Assembly (NCBI GenBank): GCA_036567785.1
Contig: DATCTV010000049.1
Span: 1-64,000 of the forward strand
DNA from: Desulfomonilia bacterium
GTDB lineage: Bacteria; Desulfobacterota; Desulfomonilia; UBA1062
Direction of reading: 5' to 3'
Length of the DNA stretch: 64,000 nucleotides
Every line of letters starts with the position of its first letter. Position 1 is the stretch's first letter. This document shows positions 1-8,286 of the stretch, one piece after another. The position numbers and the translations under genes were made by a program. The notes beneath the pieces were generated by a model. That model did not search any database and was not told the origin of the DNA. It saw nothing but the letters and a program-made list of their open reading frames with translations.

Positions 1-45
1 TAGCAATCCCATCTTACTTCTGATAAGTTTGTCTTCCGTACCCAT
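1..45 (-). CDS. Partial transposase N-terminus (IS481/IS3-like helix-turn-helix start)
   Basis: An ATG at 45 (minus strand) preceded by the ribosome-binding site GGAGAAAG opens a frame that runs off the left edge. Only 15 residues are visible, MGTEDKLIRSKMGLL. They resemble the start of the helix-turn-helix region of IS481-like transposases, where a short basic lead is followed by a K-x-G-L-L run. With so few residues the family is a tentative call; the good start signal and the repeat structure just upstream support a real gene start. Confidence 0.45.
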   Translation of the reverse strand, partial: MGTEDKLIRSKMGLL

Positions 46-157
46 TAGCTTTCTCCTTTCTGATTTTGTTTTATTTCCCCTCAGAAAGAATAGCTCGTGG
101 GTACTTCCTTTTCAATTACCCAACTGTCAGATTTGATCGGAACTAATACAACTGACA
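1..157 (-). mobile_element. Right-hand end of a probable IS481-type insertion sequence (truncated by window edge)
   Basis: The segment carries the first codons of a probable transposase reading leftward off the window. Read on the minus strand from base 157, the end begins TGTCAGTTG, and a related copy, TGACAGTTG, lies about 28 bases further in (CTGTCAG at 124-130 faces CTGACAG at 152-158 on the plus strand). Terminal ends starting TGT with nearby subterminal repeats fit what I know of IS481-like elements; this is inference. The end lies only about 21 bases beyond the stop codon of the sigma-factor gene. The other end, and hence any target-site duplication, is outside the window. Confidence 0.5.
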
Positions 158-178
158 GGATAGTCGGCAGTTTCTGTC

Positions 179-937
179 CTACACCCTCCTGCGTTTCATT
201 TTCAATGTCGTGCTGTCAATAATATCGTCAAAGAGCATCGCATGCTTGGTTTCAATAACATTACGTATTCGCTGAAGAGATCTTGCCTCGATCTGCCTGA
301 CCCGTTCCCTGGTGACACCGATTCTCAGTGCAATATCCTTGAGCGTTGCAGGCGGATCGGCAAAAAACCGTTCTTTTAGTATAAATATTTCCCTGTTTGA
401 TAATACCTGCGGTTCAGAGGATATGATGTTCATTAAGAATGTCTGGCGTTCCTTGCATACATATGCATGTTCCTGATCCGGTGTTTCATCAAGCATATGG
501 TCAAGAAGTTTGTCGTCTTCGTCATGATCCCTCGACAGGCTGCAGTCGAGCGAGACAAGACCCTTGGCATGGGAAAGAATGCCCGTGTGAGTCTGATAGC
601 TCTTGTAGATATAATTCTTGATGTATGCCTTTATCCACCAGATTGCGTAGCATATAAAACGCACGCCTTTATCCGGATCGAACCTGGTGATGGCTTTTAC
701 CAAGCCCATATTGCCTTCCTGGATGATTTCAAGCGGACGATAACCCAGGTGGAAATAGGACTGGCTGATTTTCATGACGAATCGCAGATTGGATGTTATG
801 ATTTTCTTACCGGCCTCTTCGTTGCCTTCTCTGTACTTTATGGCCAGTTCCTTTTCTTCCTCTCGAGAAAGAATAGGATAATCCTTGATTCTCCTTGTGT
901 AAATCTCCAAATCTGAAGAAGAACACCTGCCCCCCAT
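179..937 (-). CDS. RpoH-like (sigma-32 type) RNA polymerase sigma factor
   Basis: Alternative sigma factor of the sigma-70 superfamily, 252 residues, directing RNA polymerase core to a specific promoter class. Region 2 is clear (about residues 45-110): N-L-R-F-V-M-K-I, then IIQEGNMGLVKAITRFD and the W-W-I-K-A-Y-I stretch that contacts the -10 element. Region 4 is at the C-terminus (LKDIALRIGVTRERVRQIEA), a helix-turn-helix for the -35 element. Overall length and region 2 match the RpoH group best, but the RpoH box (Q-R-K-L-F-F-N-L-R type), expected shortly after region 2, is not recognisable, so this may be a divergent paralogue rather than the heat-shock sigma itself. The start is set by AGGAGGG just ahead of the ATG. 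A probable IS end lies 21 bases past the stop. Confidence 0.85.
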   Translation of the reverse strand: MGGRCSSSDLEIYTRRIKDYPILSREEEKELAIKYREGNEEAGKKIITSNLRFVMKISQSYFHLGYRPLEIIQEGNMGLVKAITRFDPDKGVRFICYAIWWIKAYIKNYIYKSYQTHTGILSHAKGLVSLDCSLSRDHDEDDKLLDHMLDETPDQEHAYVCKERQTFLMNIISSEPQVLSNREIFILKERFFADPPATLKDIALRIGVTRERVRQIEARSLQRIRNVIETKHAMLFDDIIDSTTLKMKRRRV

Positions 938-1163
938 AGACCCTCCTTCCCCAGTATCATTGTGACATGTTATATTGTATTACAACATTAGTACACAAAA
1001 TGCACAATGTCAATAATTAATTTTAATCCAATGGATCAATGATTACATCTCAAATAATATTAATGTGTTAAATAAATATTAAATTATTATAATTTAACTA
1101 TATTTCACAATAATGAATCATGCCTCATAATTTAAATGAAAGAAACAGATTATAATAATCGGC
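938..1163. other. AT-rich intergenic stretch between sigma factor and dedA
   Basis: Very AT-rich 226-base gap upstream of the sigma-factor gene and downstream of the DedA gene. It must hold the sigma-gene promoter, but I could not identify convincing -35/-10 boxes, a small ORF with a ribosome-binding site, or a strong terminator. Confidence 0.5.
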
Positions 1164-1820
1164 TTAATCCTTATTTTTCTCTGCTCGCCAGCTTTTAAAT
1201 CCTCCGATTATAGCAGGCATAACTGTTATTATTATTATTGCCATTACAACCAGGGTAAAGTTCTTTTTTACAATGGGAATGTTCCCGAAATAATAACCGG
1301 CAAAGATAAAAGTGAACATCCATGATATGCCGCCTGTGATGCTGAAAAGCAAGAATTTCGAATATTTCATGGTACCGATTCCTGCCACAAACGGTGCAAA
1401 GGTACGGATGATAGGCATGAATCTGGCGAGTATTATAGTCTTGCCCCCATGCTTCTCGTAGAACGCATGTGCCCTTTGCAGATAAGCCGGGTTGAAGAAA
1501 CGGGATTTTTTAAAATGAAAAGCCTTTGGTCCTATCCATCTTCCGATCCAGTAATTGGTGTTATCTCCACAAACGGCTGCAAAAGTAAGGAGAATGAACA
1601 GATTGATATGTGATAACGGACTGCCCGGAAGGGCTGACAGTGCACCGCCCGTAAACAGTAATGAGTCTCCCGGAAGAATAGGCGTCACGACAAGTCCGGT
1701 TTCACAGAAGATCACGATAAAAAGAATCAGGTATGTCCAGGCATGATAATCTCGTATTACATCGGCGAGATATATATCAAGATGAAGAAATATATCGACA
1801 AACTGCATTATCAGTTCCAT
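1164..1820 (-). CDS. DedA family inner-membrane protein
   Basis: Polytopic membrane protein of the DedA/SNARE-associated (VTT) family, 218 residues. Members act in membrane homeostasis; some are undecaprenyl-phosphate or phospholipid flippases. Visible family features are the re-entrant region with E-T-G-L-V-V-T-P-I-L-P-G-D-S-L-L near residues 40-53, the F-x-R-F-x-P-I-x-R-T-F-A-P-F-V-A-G motif (RFMPIIRTFAPFVAGIG) near 130-150, and hydrophobic segments at the N-terminus, middle and C-terminus. The ATG is preceded by GGAG at suitable spacing. The specific substrate cannot be read from the sequence. It is transcribed away from the rRNA methyltransferase gene, sharing a short divergent promoter region. 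Confidence 0.9.
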   Translation of the reverse strand: MELIMQFVDIFLHLDIYLADVIRDYHAWTYLILFIVIFCETGLVVTPILPGDSLLFTGGALSALPGSPLSHINLFILLTFAAVCGDNTNYWIGRWIGPKAFHFKKSRFFNPAYLQRAHAFYEKHGGKTIILARFMPIIRTFAPFVAGIGTMKYSKFLLFSITGGISWMFTFIFAGYYFGNIPIVKKNFTLVVMAIIIITVMPAIIGGFKSWRAEKNKD

Positions 1821-1884
1821 TCTTTTTCTCCGAAGTCTTTTTTCGGATATATATTTTAAAGGTATTTACGTTGCAAGGAATGTA

Positions 1885-3198
1885 TTGAATTGTTACAAAA
1901 AAATAATGACTGGCGATATATTGAAACTTGATGTTGAAGGTCTAATTTTCGGGGGGAAAGGCTTTGCCAGAACAGATAACGGCCAGGCCGTTTTTATTTC
2001 TCAAGTCGTACCCGGGGAAACCATCTATGCAAAGATTGTAAGGGAACATGCATCATATCTTGAAGGCATACCTGTTCACATAATCAAAACCTCTCCCGAC
2101 AGGGTTGAACCTTTGTGTGAGCATTTTTCATCATGTGGCGGATGCGACTGGCAGCATATAAAATATTCAGAACAGGTCAAGTGGAAAGAGATTATAATGA
2201 AAAATCATCTCAGGAAGGCTCTTTCAGAACAGGATACTGAATATTATACTCCTGCAATCTCCTGTAAAGAATATGAATATCGAAGCCACATACAGCTTCA
2301 ATGCAATTCAAAATCAATCGGATTTTATAGAAAGAATACAAATGAGATTATCGATATCAAAGATTGTCCGATTGCGGAAAAGAAAATAAGAGATATATTG
2401 CCTTTTCTAATAAAATGTATATATAATTTAATATTAAGAAGTAGAATAAGAGCAATTGAATTGTTTGCCCTTGGGAATACGGTACAGATTATTATTCATT
2501 CCGGGCAAGAGGTAAGTAAGAAAGCATTAATAGAGATTTCAGGAGCATGTAAAGATTTAAGCATATCTGGAGCAGTAATTGTTAATATGGCATCGGGTAG
2601 CATGAAAGTCATCGGAGATGGGTGCTTTGTATATGGTGTGGAAACAAAAATGAGGAGATTCAGCATAACGGGGGGACTCGGTGGATTTGTCCAGGCAAAT
2701 CTTTGTGTAAATCAAATGATGGTTGAGCATGTAGTCGATTTGGTAAAAGGTTCTGAGAACGTCCTTGATCTCTTTTGCGGCTGTGGAAATTTCACTGTCC
2801 CTGTGGCTTCAGTCAGCAGAAAAGTCACCGGAATAGACCATGACAGAAGACTTACAGATTTTGTTTCAGAAAATGCAATCAATAACTGCCTGGATAATGT
2901 TCAAGTAATAACCTCTGATTTGGGAAAAAGCCTCGACCTGAAGAAACTGAAAAAAACAAGGTATGATACGGTAATAATGGATCCGCCAAGGACTGGCGCT
3001 GCGGGATCAATCAACTTCATCAGCAGAATAAATCCGGAAAAAATTGTTTATGTGTCATGCAACACTTCAACGCTTGCAAGGGATATGAACCTTTTAGAGA
3101 AATCAGGATATTGCCTGAAATCGCTCAGAATGTTCGATATGTTCCCGCAGACATATCACATAGAAACAGTTGCTTGTTTGGAACAACAAGAGAAATAA
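1885..3198 (+). CDS. rlmD: 23S rRNA (uracil-5-)-methyltransferase, RlmD/TrmA family
   Basis: SAM-dependent RNA m5U methyltransferase, 437 residues. An N-terminal TRAM domain (about 10-65) precedes a [4Fe-4S] ligand set (C-x6-C-x2-C in CEHFSSCGGCDWQH, with a later C-P-I cysteine). The C-terminal Rossmann domain shows DLFCGCGNFTVPVA (SAM binding), V-I-M-D-P-P-R-T-G and the catalytic-cysteine motif YVSCNTSTLARD. The iron-sulfur ligands favour RlmD or another RumA-type enzyme over TrmA; exact target uridine is inferred. Start choice: TTG at 1885 has AAGGA five bases upstream, whereas the in-frame ATG at 1906 has no ribosome-binding site, so TTG is preferred. The next gene follows 26 bases downstream on the same strand. 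Confidence 0.88.
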   Translation: MNCYKKIMTGDILKLDVEGLIFGGKGFARTDNGQAVFISQVVPGETIYAKIVREHASYLEGIPVHIIKTSPDRVEPLCEHFSSCGGCDWQHIKYSEQVKWKEIIMKNHLRKALSEQDTEYYTPAISCKEYEYRSHIQLQCNSKSIGFYRKNTNEIIDIKDCPIAEKKIRDILPFLIKCIYNLILRSRIRAIELFALGNTVQIIIHSGQEVSKKALIEISGACKDLSISGAVIVNMASGSMKVIGDGCFVYGVETKMRRFSITGGLGGFVQANLCVNQMMVEHVVDLVKGSENVLDLFCGCGNFTVPVASVSRKVTGIDHDRRLTDFVSENAINNCLDNVQVITSDLGKSLDLKKLKKTRYDTVIMDPPRTGAAGSINFISRINPEKIVYVSCNTSTLARDMNLLEKSGYCLKSLRMFDMFPQTYHIETVACLEQQEK

Positions 3199-3224
3199 AA
3201 AAACAACATATTAGGAGGTTTTAT

Positions 3225-5129
3225 ATGAGGAGCAGGAGGAATTTATTTTATTTATTGGCTGTACTTCTGGCATTCGTTTTTTCTTCAGGTTTCCTTGGCT
3301 TCTGTGTTGGGTCGAATTATAAACCATGCACGATCGAATTCACCAGTCCGCCTAACGGAACCATTCTGGCTCCGGGAACGACCGATGTCGTGATCAAAGG
3401 TATTGTAAAAAGCGGAGACAGCAAACCTCTCAGTTTGACAAATAATGGAAAAACTGTTGCCTTTGATAAAACTACAGGGAAATTTCAATATACGCTTAAG
3501 CTTGACCAGAACAGTATATACACAACAACCACTTTTCAGGTTACTGATTCAAAATACATTGTGAATAAAGAAAGAATTTCATATGCAATAGGTTATTCTG
3601 CTCAACCTGGGGCATCAGGGGTAGTGGATAATGCGCTCAGGCTAATGCTGACAGAAGACCTTCTCGGCCAGGTCGTAGATGCGGCTGCAAGCTTTATGAA
3701 TACATGGAAGAATGACCTTGTTTACGGATGGAATAATGGGCTTTACGGTTCTCTGGACCCTGCAAGTCCTTTTGCAGGAATTACTCCGATATTGCCTATT
3801 CAGACGAACGTGTCCGATGGTATGAACGGCTATATCAGAATTGATCCTCAAATGTCCGGTAATGACAAAGGCTACATCAACATCGGAAATATCTCAATTG
3901 ATTCAGATATCAAGGCGGACAGGACAATTTCGACTCAGATGTCCATTACACCAGAAGCCTGGGTGAATCCGAACGGCGGAAGAGCAAAGGCACTTTTTGT
4001 ACAGGGTCACTATCGTACATATCCTCTGGGAATAGAAACAAGGATTCATTTCAATCTGAAAGCCGACAGCGTTAATATTTCAAATGCGAAACTGAAGCTG
4101 AGCGTCAACTCGAAGAATAAGATAGTGGCAACCATAGACTTGTCTCATGCCTCTGTCAGCCTGGGAAATCCAGAAATCGAATTCGGTATCCTGTCTATTC
4201 CAAGCTGGTTTGTAAGTTTTATAATCGACATAGTAAAGTCCGATATATTGTCCAAACTTGTCGTTGATACCGAGCTCATCGACATTAATTCTCTTGCCGG
4301 AAATATTTTGGGAATCAACATAAACGGCTGGCCGATGGATAAAACCAACCTTTATTCTGCAACTGAAAACGATATAACAATGGATCTCGGTCTTGGTTCC
4401 ACACTTGCCGATCCATCAGCCGAAGTCCAGATACCTGGTCTCAATATGTTTTATTCCACGCCGTTTGACCAGCTTCCTCCTCTTCAGATAGCAGGTAATG
4501 AAAATCTGATCATGGCTATAAATGACGACCTCATCAACAATATCGTTTTCAATGCACTGCAGGCCGGATTACTGAAGGATCTGGATATTTCGGAAGAATT
4601 CAAAGCACTGGTCAAGAGTATAATGCCCCGTGATAATATTGAGTGCTATGTTACCATAACAACTCCACCGATTGTTGACTTCTCAGGCAACTATTCCGAC
4701 ACGCTGGGAATAACTGATGTGGGAAGGATTATTGTCAGGAATGTAATACTGGAGCTCCATAATGTATCGATCATTGCACCGAAATATCCCTGCGTACTCA
4801 GGGTAAGTGCGGATCTTGATCTGGTGCTGAAGCTTATTTTGGGACCTGACGGCAAAACTATTAGAGGTACTATTGATACTGATAACTCAGAAGCCGCTGT
4901 TCTTACTTTCCTGTACACGAATTCAACAACCTCAGCCATTCTCCCGACCATCAAGGATAAGATCGGTAAGGAAATAACATCTCAGCTCAAGGGTGCCATC
5001 GAGAAAATGCTTAACTTCTCGATACCTGCAATACCTGTTTACGGCCAGTCCATTGGTCTTGAACTCAAAGGTACTGAATTGGCCCAAAACAGCATTATTG
5101 TGAAGGTTAAATTAGATATTGCCAGGTAA
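3225..5129 (+). CDS. Exported protein with Ig-like N-domain and probable BPI/TULIP-type lipid-binding fold
   Basis: A 634-residue secreted protein I can only classify by pattern. The ATG at 3225 has a perfect AGGAGG at 3213-3218; a longer frame opening inside rlmD is not needed. The N-terminus is a signal peptide (basic MRSRR, then a hydrophobic run to about residue 30). Residues about 38-110 look like a bacterial Ig-like domain (FTSPPNGTILAPGTTDVVIK). The rest alternates long amphipathic strands with helices such as NDDLINNIVFNALQAGLL, which recall the start of the C-terminal barrel of BPI/LBP proteins, and it ends in a strand-rich tail. A clear paralogue with the same domain order lies at 43096-45090, beside FadL porins and an SCP2-glycyl-radical enzyme, so lipid or hydrophobic ligand carriage in the periplasm is a reasonable inference. 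A terminator follows directly. Confidence 0.7.
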   Translation: MRSRRNLFYLLAVLLAFVFSSGFLGFCVGSNYKPCTIEFTSPPNGTILAPGTTDVVIKGIVKSGDSKPLSLTNNGKTVAFDKTTGKFQYTLKLDQNSIYTTTTFQVTDSKYIVNKERISYAIGYSAQPGASGVVDNALRLMLTEDLLGQVVDAAASFMNTWKNDLVYGWNNGLYGSLDPASPFAGITPILPIQTNVSDGMNGYIRIDPQMSGNDKGYINIGNISIDSDIKADRTISTQMSITPEAWVNPNGGRAKALFVQGHYRTYPLGIETRIHFNLKADSVNISNAKLKLSVNSKNKIVATIDLSHASVSLGNPEIEFGILSIPSWFVSFIIDIVKSDILSKLVVDTELIDINSLAGNILGININGWPMDKTNLYSATENDITMDLGLGSTLADPSAEVQIPGLNMFYSTPFDQLPPLQIAGNENLIMAINDDLINNIVFNALQAGLLKDLDISEEFKALVKSIMPRDNIECYVTITTPPIVDFSGNYSDTLGITDVGRIIVRNVILELHNVSIIAPKYPCVLRVSADLDLVLKLILGPDGKTIRGTIDTDNSEAAVLTFLYTNSTTSAILPTIKDKIGKEITSQLKGAIEKMLNFSIPAIPVYGQSIGLELKGTELAQNSIIVKVKLDIAR

Positions 5130-5140
5130 CATTCAAAAAT

Positions 5141-5181
5141 AAACGGCAGGGAATAATTTGCCCCCTGCCGTTTTCTTTTTT
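5141..5181 (+). terminator. Strong rho-independent terminator
   Basis: Perfect 11-bp stem, AAACGGCAGGG at 5141-5151 pairing with CCCTGCCGTTT at 5163-5173, an 11-base loop, then a T-rich tail (TTTTCTTTTTTC). It sits 12 bases past the stop of the TULIP-like gene and isolates it from nadK. Confidence 0.92.
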
Positions 5182-5223
5182 CAATCTGGATATTTGTATC
5201 AGTGGAATGTATATTGTCTATCA

Positions 5224-6072
5224 ATGAAGATAGGTATCATATGCAAAGAAGATAATACTCAAGCACTCTTGCAGGCCGCGAAGGTTGCCGAGTGGCTGGA
5301 AATCAAAAAAATCCACTGCCTTTATGAAGACCATATGGCCGCATGCATGGATAAGCCCAAAACTGATAACGTGTGGACGGGCGCTGATGTAATGGTGGCA
5401 ATCGGAGGAGACGGCACAATCTTAAGGACGATAAGGATGTCACTTCCAAGGGAAATCCCTATCCTCGGCATACACATGGGATATCTGGGCTTCCTTACAG
5501 AAGTAACCGAAGAAAGGGCTTTTGAGGCAATCGAAGCAGTCCTCAACAATAAATGCGTCAGGGATGAAAGGATAATGCTTGAAGCCCGCCTGATAAGGGG
5601 GACCGATGAGATCATCAGGCAGAATGTCATCAATGATGTCGTATTGAACAAGGGTGCCCTTGCAAGGATTTTCGACCTCGAGGTCTGGGCAGATTCAACA
5701 TTTATAACATGCTTCAGGGCTGACGGCCTTATAGTATCGACGCCTACCGGTTCGACTGCCTACAATCTGGCTGCAAACGGCCCCATAATTCATCCCAAGG
5801 TGGATTCCATCATACTGACGCCAATCTGCCCTCATGTCCTTTCTAACAGAAGCATAGTCTTACCTGTTGACCAGGAGGTCACTCTAGTCGTCAATCCCAA
5901 GAAGGAATCCGGAAGCGTTTACCTCACGCTTGACGGCCAGAAGGGCATGCCTCTGATGATGGGCGATCACGTAATAGTCAAACGTGCGAAAGAAAAGGCA
6001 ATATTCTTAAGACTTCCTGACAGGGACTTCTTCCAGATCCTGAGAACCAAACTTAAATGGCAGGAAAGATGA
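5224..6072 (+). CDS. nadK: NAD kinase
   Basis: ATP-dependent phosphorylation of NAD+ to NADP+, cytoplasmic, 282 residues. Diagnostic motifs are the catalytic MVAIGGDGTILR, G-I-H-M-G-Y-L-G-F-L-T-E, the N-D-V-V-L-N-K-G loop, and TPTGSTAYNLAANGPIIHP with L-T-P-I-C-P-H-V-L-S-N-R. The frame is open back to a TTG at 5158, but that codon lies within the terminator hairpin; ATG 5224 (MKIGIICKED) is where the family normally begins. The ribosome-binding site is weak. It heads a same-strand run with recN, with which it overlaps by 16 bases if recN starts at its first ATG. Confidence 0.95.
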   Translation: MKIGIICKEDNTQALLQAAKVAEWLEIKKIHCLYEDHMAACMDKPKTDNVWTGADVMVAIGGDGTILRTIRMSLPREIPILGIHMGYLGFLTEVTEERAFEAIEAVLNNKCVRDERIMLEARLIRGTDEIIRQNVINDVVLNKGALARIFDLEVWADSTFITCFRADGLIVSTPTGSTAYNLAANGPIIHPKVDSIILTPICPHVLSNRSIVLPVDQEVTLVVNPKKESGSVYLTLDGQKGMPLMMGDHVIVKRAKEKAIFLRLPDRDFFQILRTKLKWQER

Positions 6073-7712
6073 TTGAACTCCTCAAGATTTCATCCCTTGC
6101 AGTATTTGATGAAGCGGAAATCGAATTTGGAGAAGGCCTTAATTGTATCACAGGCGAGACGGGTGCAGGAAAATCATTGATAATAAAAGCGCTTACAATC
6201 CTGATGGGAGCCAGAACATCCGCCGATCTGGTAAGGACGGGTAAGGACAGGGCCGTAATTGAAGCGCTCATTCATAACAACTGCGGCGATGAGACGGTTC
6301 TGAAGAGGGAAATCTTATCAACAGGCAGAAGCCGCTGCTATATTAACGGTGAGCTGTCCACCCTTGAAAAACTCGGCCAGGTTTCATCAGGGCTTATTCA
6401 CATCTACGGCCAGCATGAATATCAGGACCTGCTTTCGCCAAGGGAACAGATGCGCATACTGGAGGATATTTTCTCCCTTTCGAGGCAGTGCGTATTCGAG
6501 GCGTATGAACAGCTTGCAGCCTTGAATGACAGACTTGTCGAGACGCAAAGACTTATAGAAAACGCGGCAGCCGAAAGGGCCGATCTTGAGCATACTGTCC
6601 TGGAAATAGAATCCGCGCAAATTCATGATAATCTTGAAACCGAACTGAAATCCGCCCTTGAGGTAGCGCTGTCGGCACAGGAACTTCAGGAAGCTTCTCT
6701 CAGGATAAACGGAATGCTCTACTCGGACAGCCGCTCGATCACTGATATGCTTTCTGATGTAAAGGCGATACTGACAAAAATGCTGGAGCACGATAAACGA
6801 GTTGCCCCTTCACTGGAGAGTATTTCAGCCATTTCAACCGAGATCGAGGATATAGCCCGGGAGATGCTCAGCTTTTCTCAAGGATATGAATTCGATGAGG
6901 CCGGAATCAATAAGCTTGAGGAAAGGCTCCACATTCTGACCGATTTAAAAAGAAAATACCACGCAGATGAGGCCGGCCTTGTCGCCATTAAAGAAAAGGC
7001 AAAGGAATCCCTAGTGCTGATAGAAGACTCCTCACAAACTCTGGAAGAGATGAGGCTCTCACTGAAAACAGGTCTTGAAACCTACAAAAAAAATATCGGG
7101 GAATTTCTCTTAAAAAGACTTTCTGCAGCGGAAGCCTTTTCGAAGGGAATAAATAAGGACCTTGAGGATCTGGGTATGCCAGGGACGGTTTTCAAGGTCA
7201 GCCAGACAACGGCTCAGGAACTTGATGAAATATTTCTTCAGAATGACATACGCTCTCTTGCGCCGGGTCAGCTTCTTGAAGGGGAATTCATGGTTTCCAC
7301 CAATGTCGGCCTTGATATGATCCCTCTTGCACGGGCTGCTTCAGGAGGAGAACTGAGCAGGATCATGCTTGCAATAAAGGCAAGGCAGAAGAAGGGTACA
7401 GAAGGTTCAATGGTATTCGATGAGATAGATGCCGGAATCGGCGGTCAGGCCGCAATAATGATTGCGGATAAACTTAAAAGCCTCTCTGAAAAGTCGCAGG
7501 CGATAATAGTGACGCACCTTCATCAGGTCGCCTCTTCGGCGGATTCGCATCTCGTAGTGGAAAAGAACATAAAAAACGGTGAAACATTCTCATCGGTGAA
7601 AACAGTTAAAGGTGATGAAAGGGTAGCCGAACTTGCTCGAATGATGGGCGGCGAGGCCCCGGGCGAAGCCCTCATAAGACATGCAAGGAAACTCGTCAAG
7701 AATTCCAGATAA
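6057..7712 (+). CDS. recN: DNA repair protein RecN
   Basis: SMC-like ATPase of double-strand-break repair, 551 residues, the usual family length. The N-terminal ATPase half carries Walker A GETGAGKS (about residue 36), then a long central coiled coil (about 150-370), and the C-terminal half carries the ABC signature AASGGELSR and Walker B M-V-F-D-E-I-D-A-G-I-G-G. Two ATGs compete (6057 and 6069); AGGAAAG immediately before 6069 is too close to be a good ribosome-binding site, so the longer form is kept. Overlap with nadK and the nadK-recN pairing, common in bacteria, suggest cotranscription. Confidence 0.95.
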   Translation: MAGKMIELLKISSLAVFDEAEIEFGEGLNCITGETGAGKSLIIKALTILMGARTSADLVRTGKDRAVIEALIHNNCGDETVLKREILSTGRSRCYINGELSTLEKLGQVSSGLIHIYGQHEYQDLLSPREQMRILEDIFSLSRQCVFEAYEQLAALNDRLVETQRLIENAAAERADLEHTVLEIESAQIHDNLETELKSALEVALSAQELQEASLRINGMLYSDSRSITDMLSDVKAILTKMLEHDKRVAPSLESISAISTEIEDIAREMLSFSQGYEFDEAGINKLEERLHILTDLKRKYHADEAGLVAIKEKAKESLVLIEDSSQTLEEMRLSLKTGLETYKKNIGEFLLKRLSAAEAFSKGINKDLEDLGMPGTVFKVSQTTAQELDEIFLQNDIRSLAPGQLLEGEFMVSTNVGLDMIPLARAASGGELSRIMLAIKARQKKGTEGSMVFDEIDAGIGGQAAIMIADKLKSLSEKSQAIIVTHLHQVASSADSHLVVEKNIKNGETFSSVKTVKGDERVAELARMMGGEAPGEALIRHARKLVKNSR

Positions 7713-7826
7713 TAATCAAGGACCTTATAAATCTTGTGATGGTTCATCTTGCAGCAAGGGATAATTGCCGCTTTCTTTAAACTTTTATAACTTAAAACTT
7801 TTTATTTATTATGTTATGGCGGGTTA

Positions 7827-8285
7827 ATGATTATTAGAAAAGCCGTTGTATCTGATGTACCCGAAATCAGAAAGCTGATAGAACCGTTTGTAAAGGACAG
7901 GCTTATACTGCCCAAATCCCTTCATTCGCTTTATTCTTCGCTGAGGGATTTCTGGATATTGACCGACGATGCAGGCATGTTAATAGGATGCTCGGCTGTT
8001 CAGGTTTCCTGGGATGAGGTTGGAGAAATCAGGACACTTGCAGTGAGGAAGGACATGCAGGGCAGGGGGTATGGGCTGGAACTTGTCAAAAGATGCTTAA
8101 ACGAGGCAAGGGATCTCGGTCTCAAAAAGATATTCACATTGACGTACAAGGAAGGTTTCTTCAAGAAGGCCGGATTCAAGAACATAGATAAGTCCAGGCT
8201 TCCGAACAAGATTTGGGCCGACTGCATACACTGCCCGCATTTTCCCGACTGCGACGAAACGGCCATGATGTATACAATCAGATGA
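7827..8285 (+). CDS. argA: Short-form N-acetylglutamate synthase (GNAT N-acetyltransferase)
   Basis: GNAT-fold acetyltransferase, 152 residues, with the acetyl-CoA motif V-R-K-D-M-Q-G-R-G-Y-G (about 75-85) and an N-terminus of the type MIIRKAVVSDVPEIRKLI. The C-terminal motif W-A-D-C-I-H-C-P-H-F-P-D-C-D-E matches the short stand-alone N-acetylglutamate synthases (S-NAGS) that lack the amino-acid-kinase domain of classical ArgA; the C-x2-C-x5-C pattern could bind a metal, which is my inference. It would make N-acetylglutamate from glutamate and acetyl-CoA, the entry to arginine synthesis. argJ, which recycles the acetyl group, lies three genes downstream on the same strand, supporting this call. 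The general GNAT assignment is safer than the exact substrate. Confidence 0.8.
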   Translation: MIIRKAVVSDVPEIRKLIEPFVKDRLILPKSLHSLYSSLRDFWILTDDAGMLIGCSAVQVSWDEVGEIRTLAVRKDMQGRGYGLELVKRCLNEARDLGLKKIFTLTYKEGFFKKAGFKNIDKSRLPNKIWADCIHCPHFPDCDETAMMYTIR

Positions 8286-8286
8286 G

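Noticed and set aside
467-916. 149-codon plus-strand frame
   Set aside because: Antisense to the conserved sigma-factor gene; no family resemblance.
3057-3224. N-terminal extension of the TULIP-like protein into rlmD
   Set aside because: The extension lacks a ribosome-binding site and precedes a clear signal peptide with a perfect AGGAGG.
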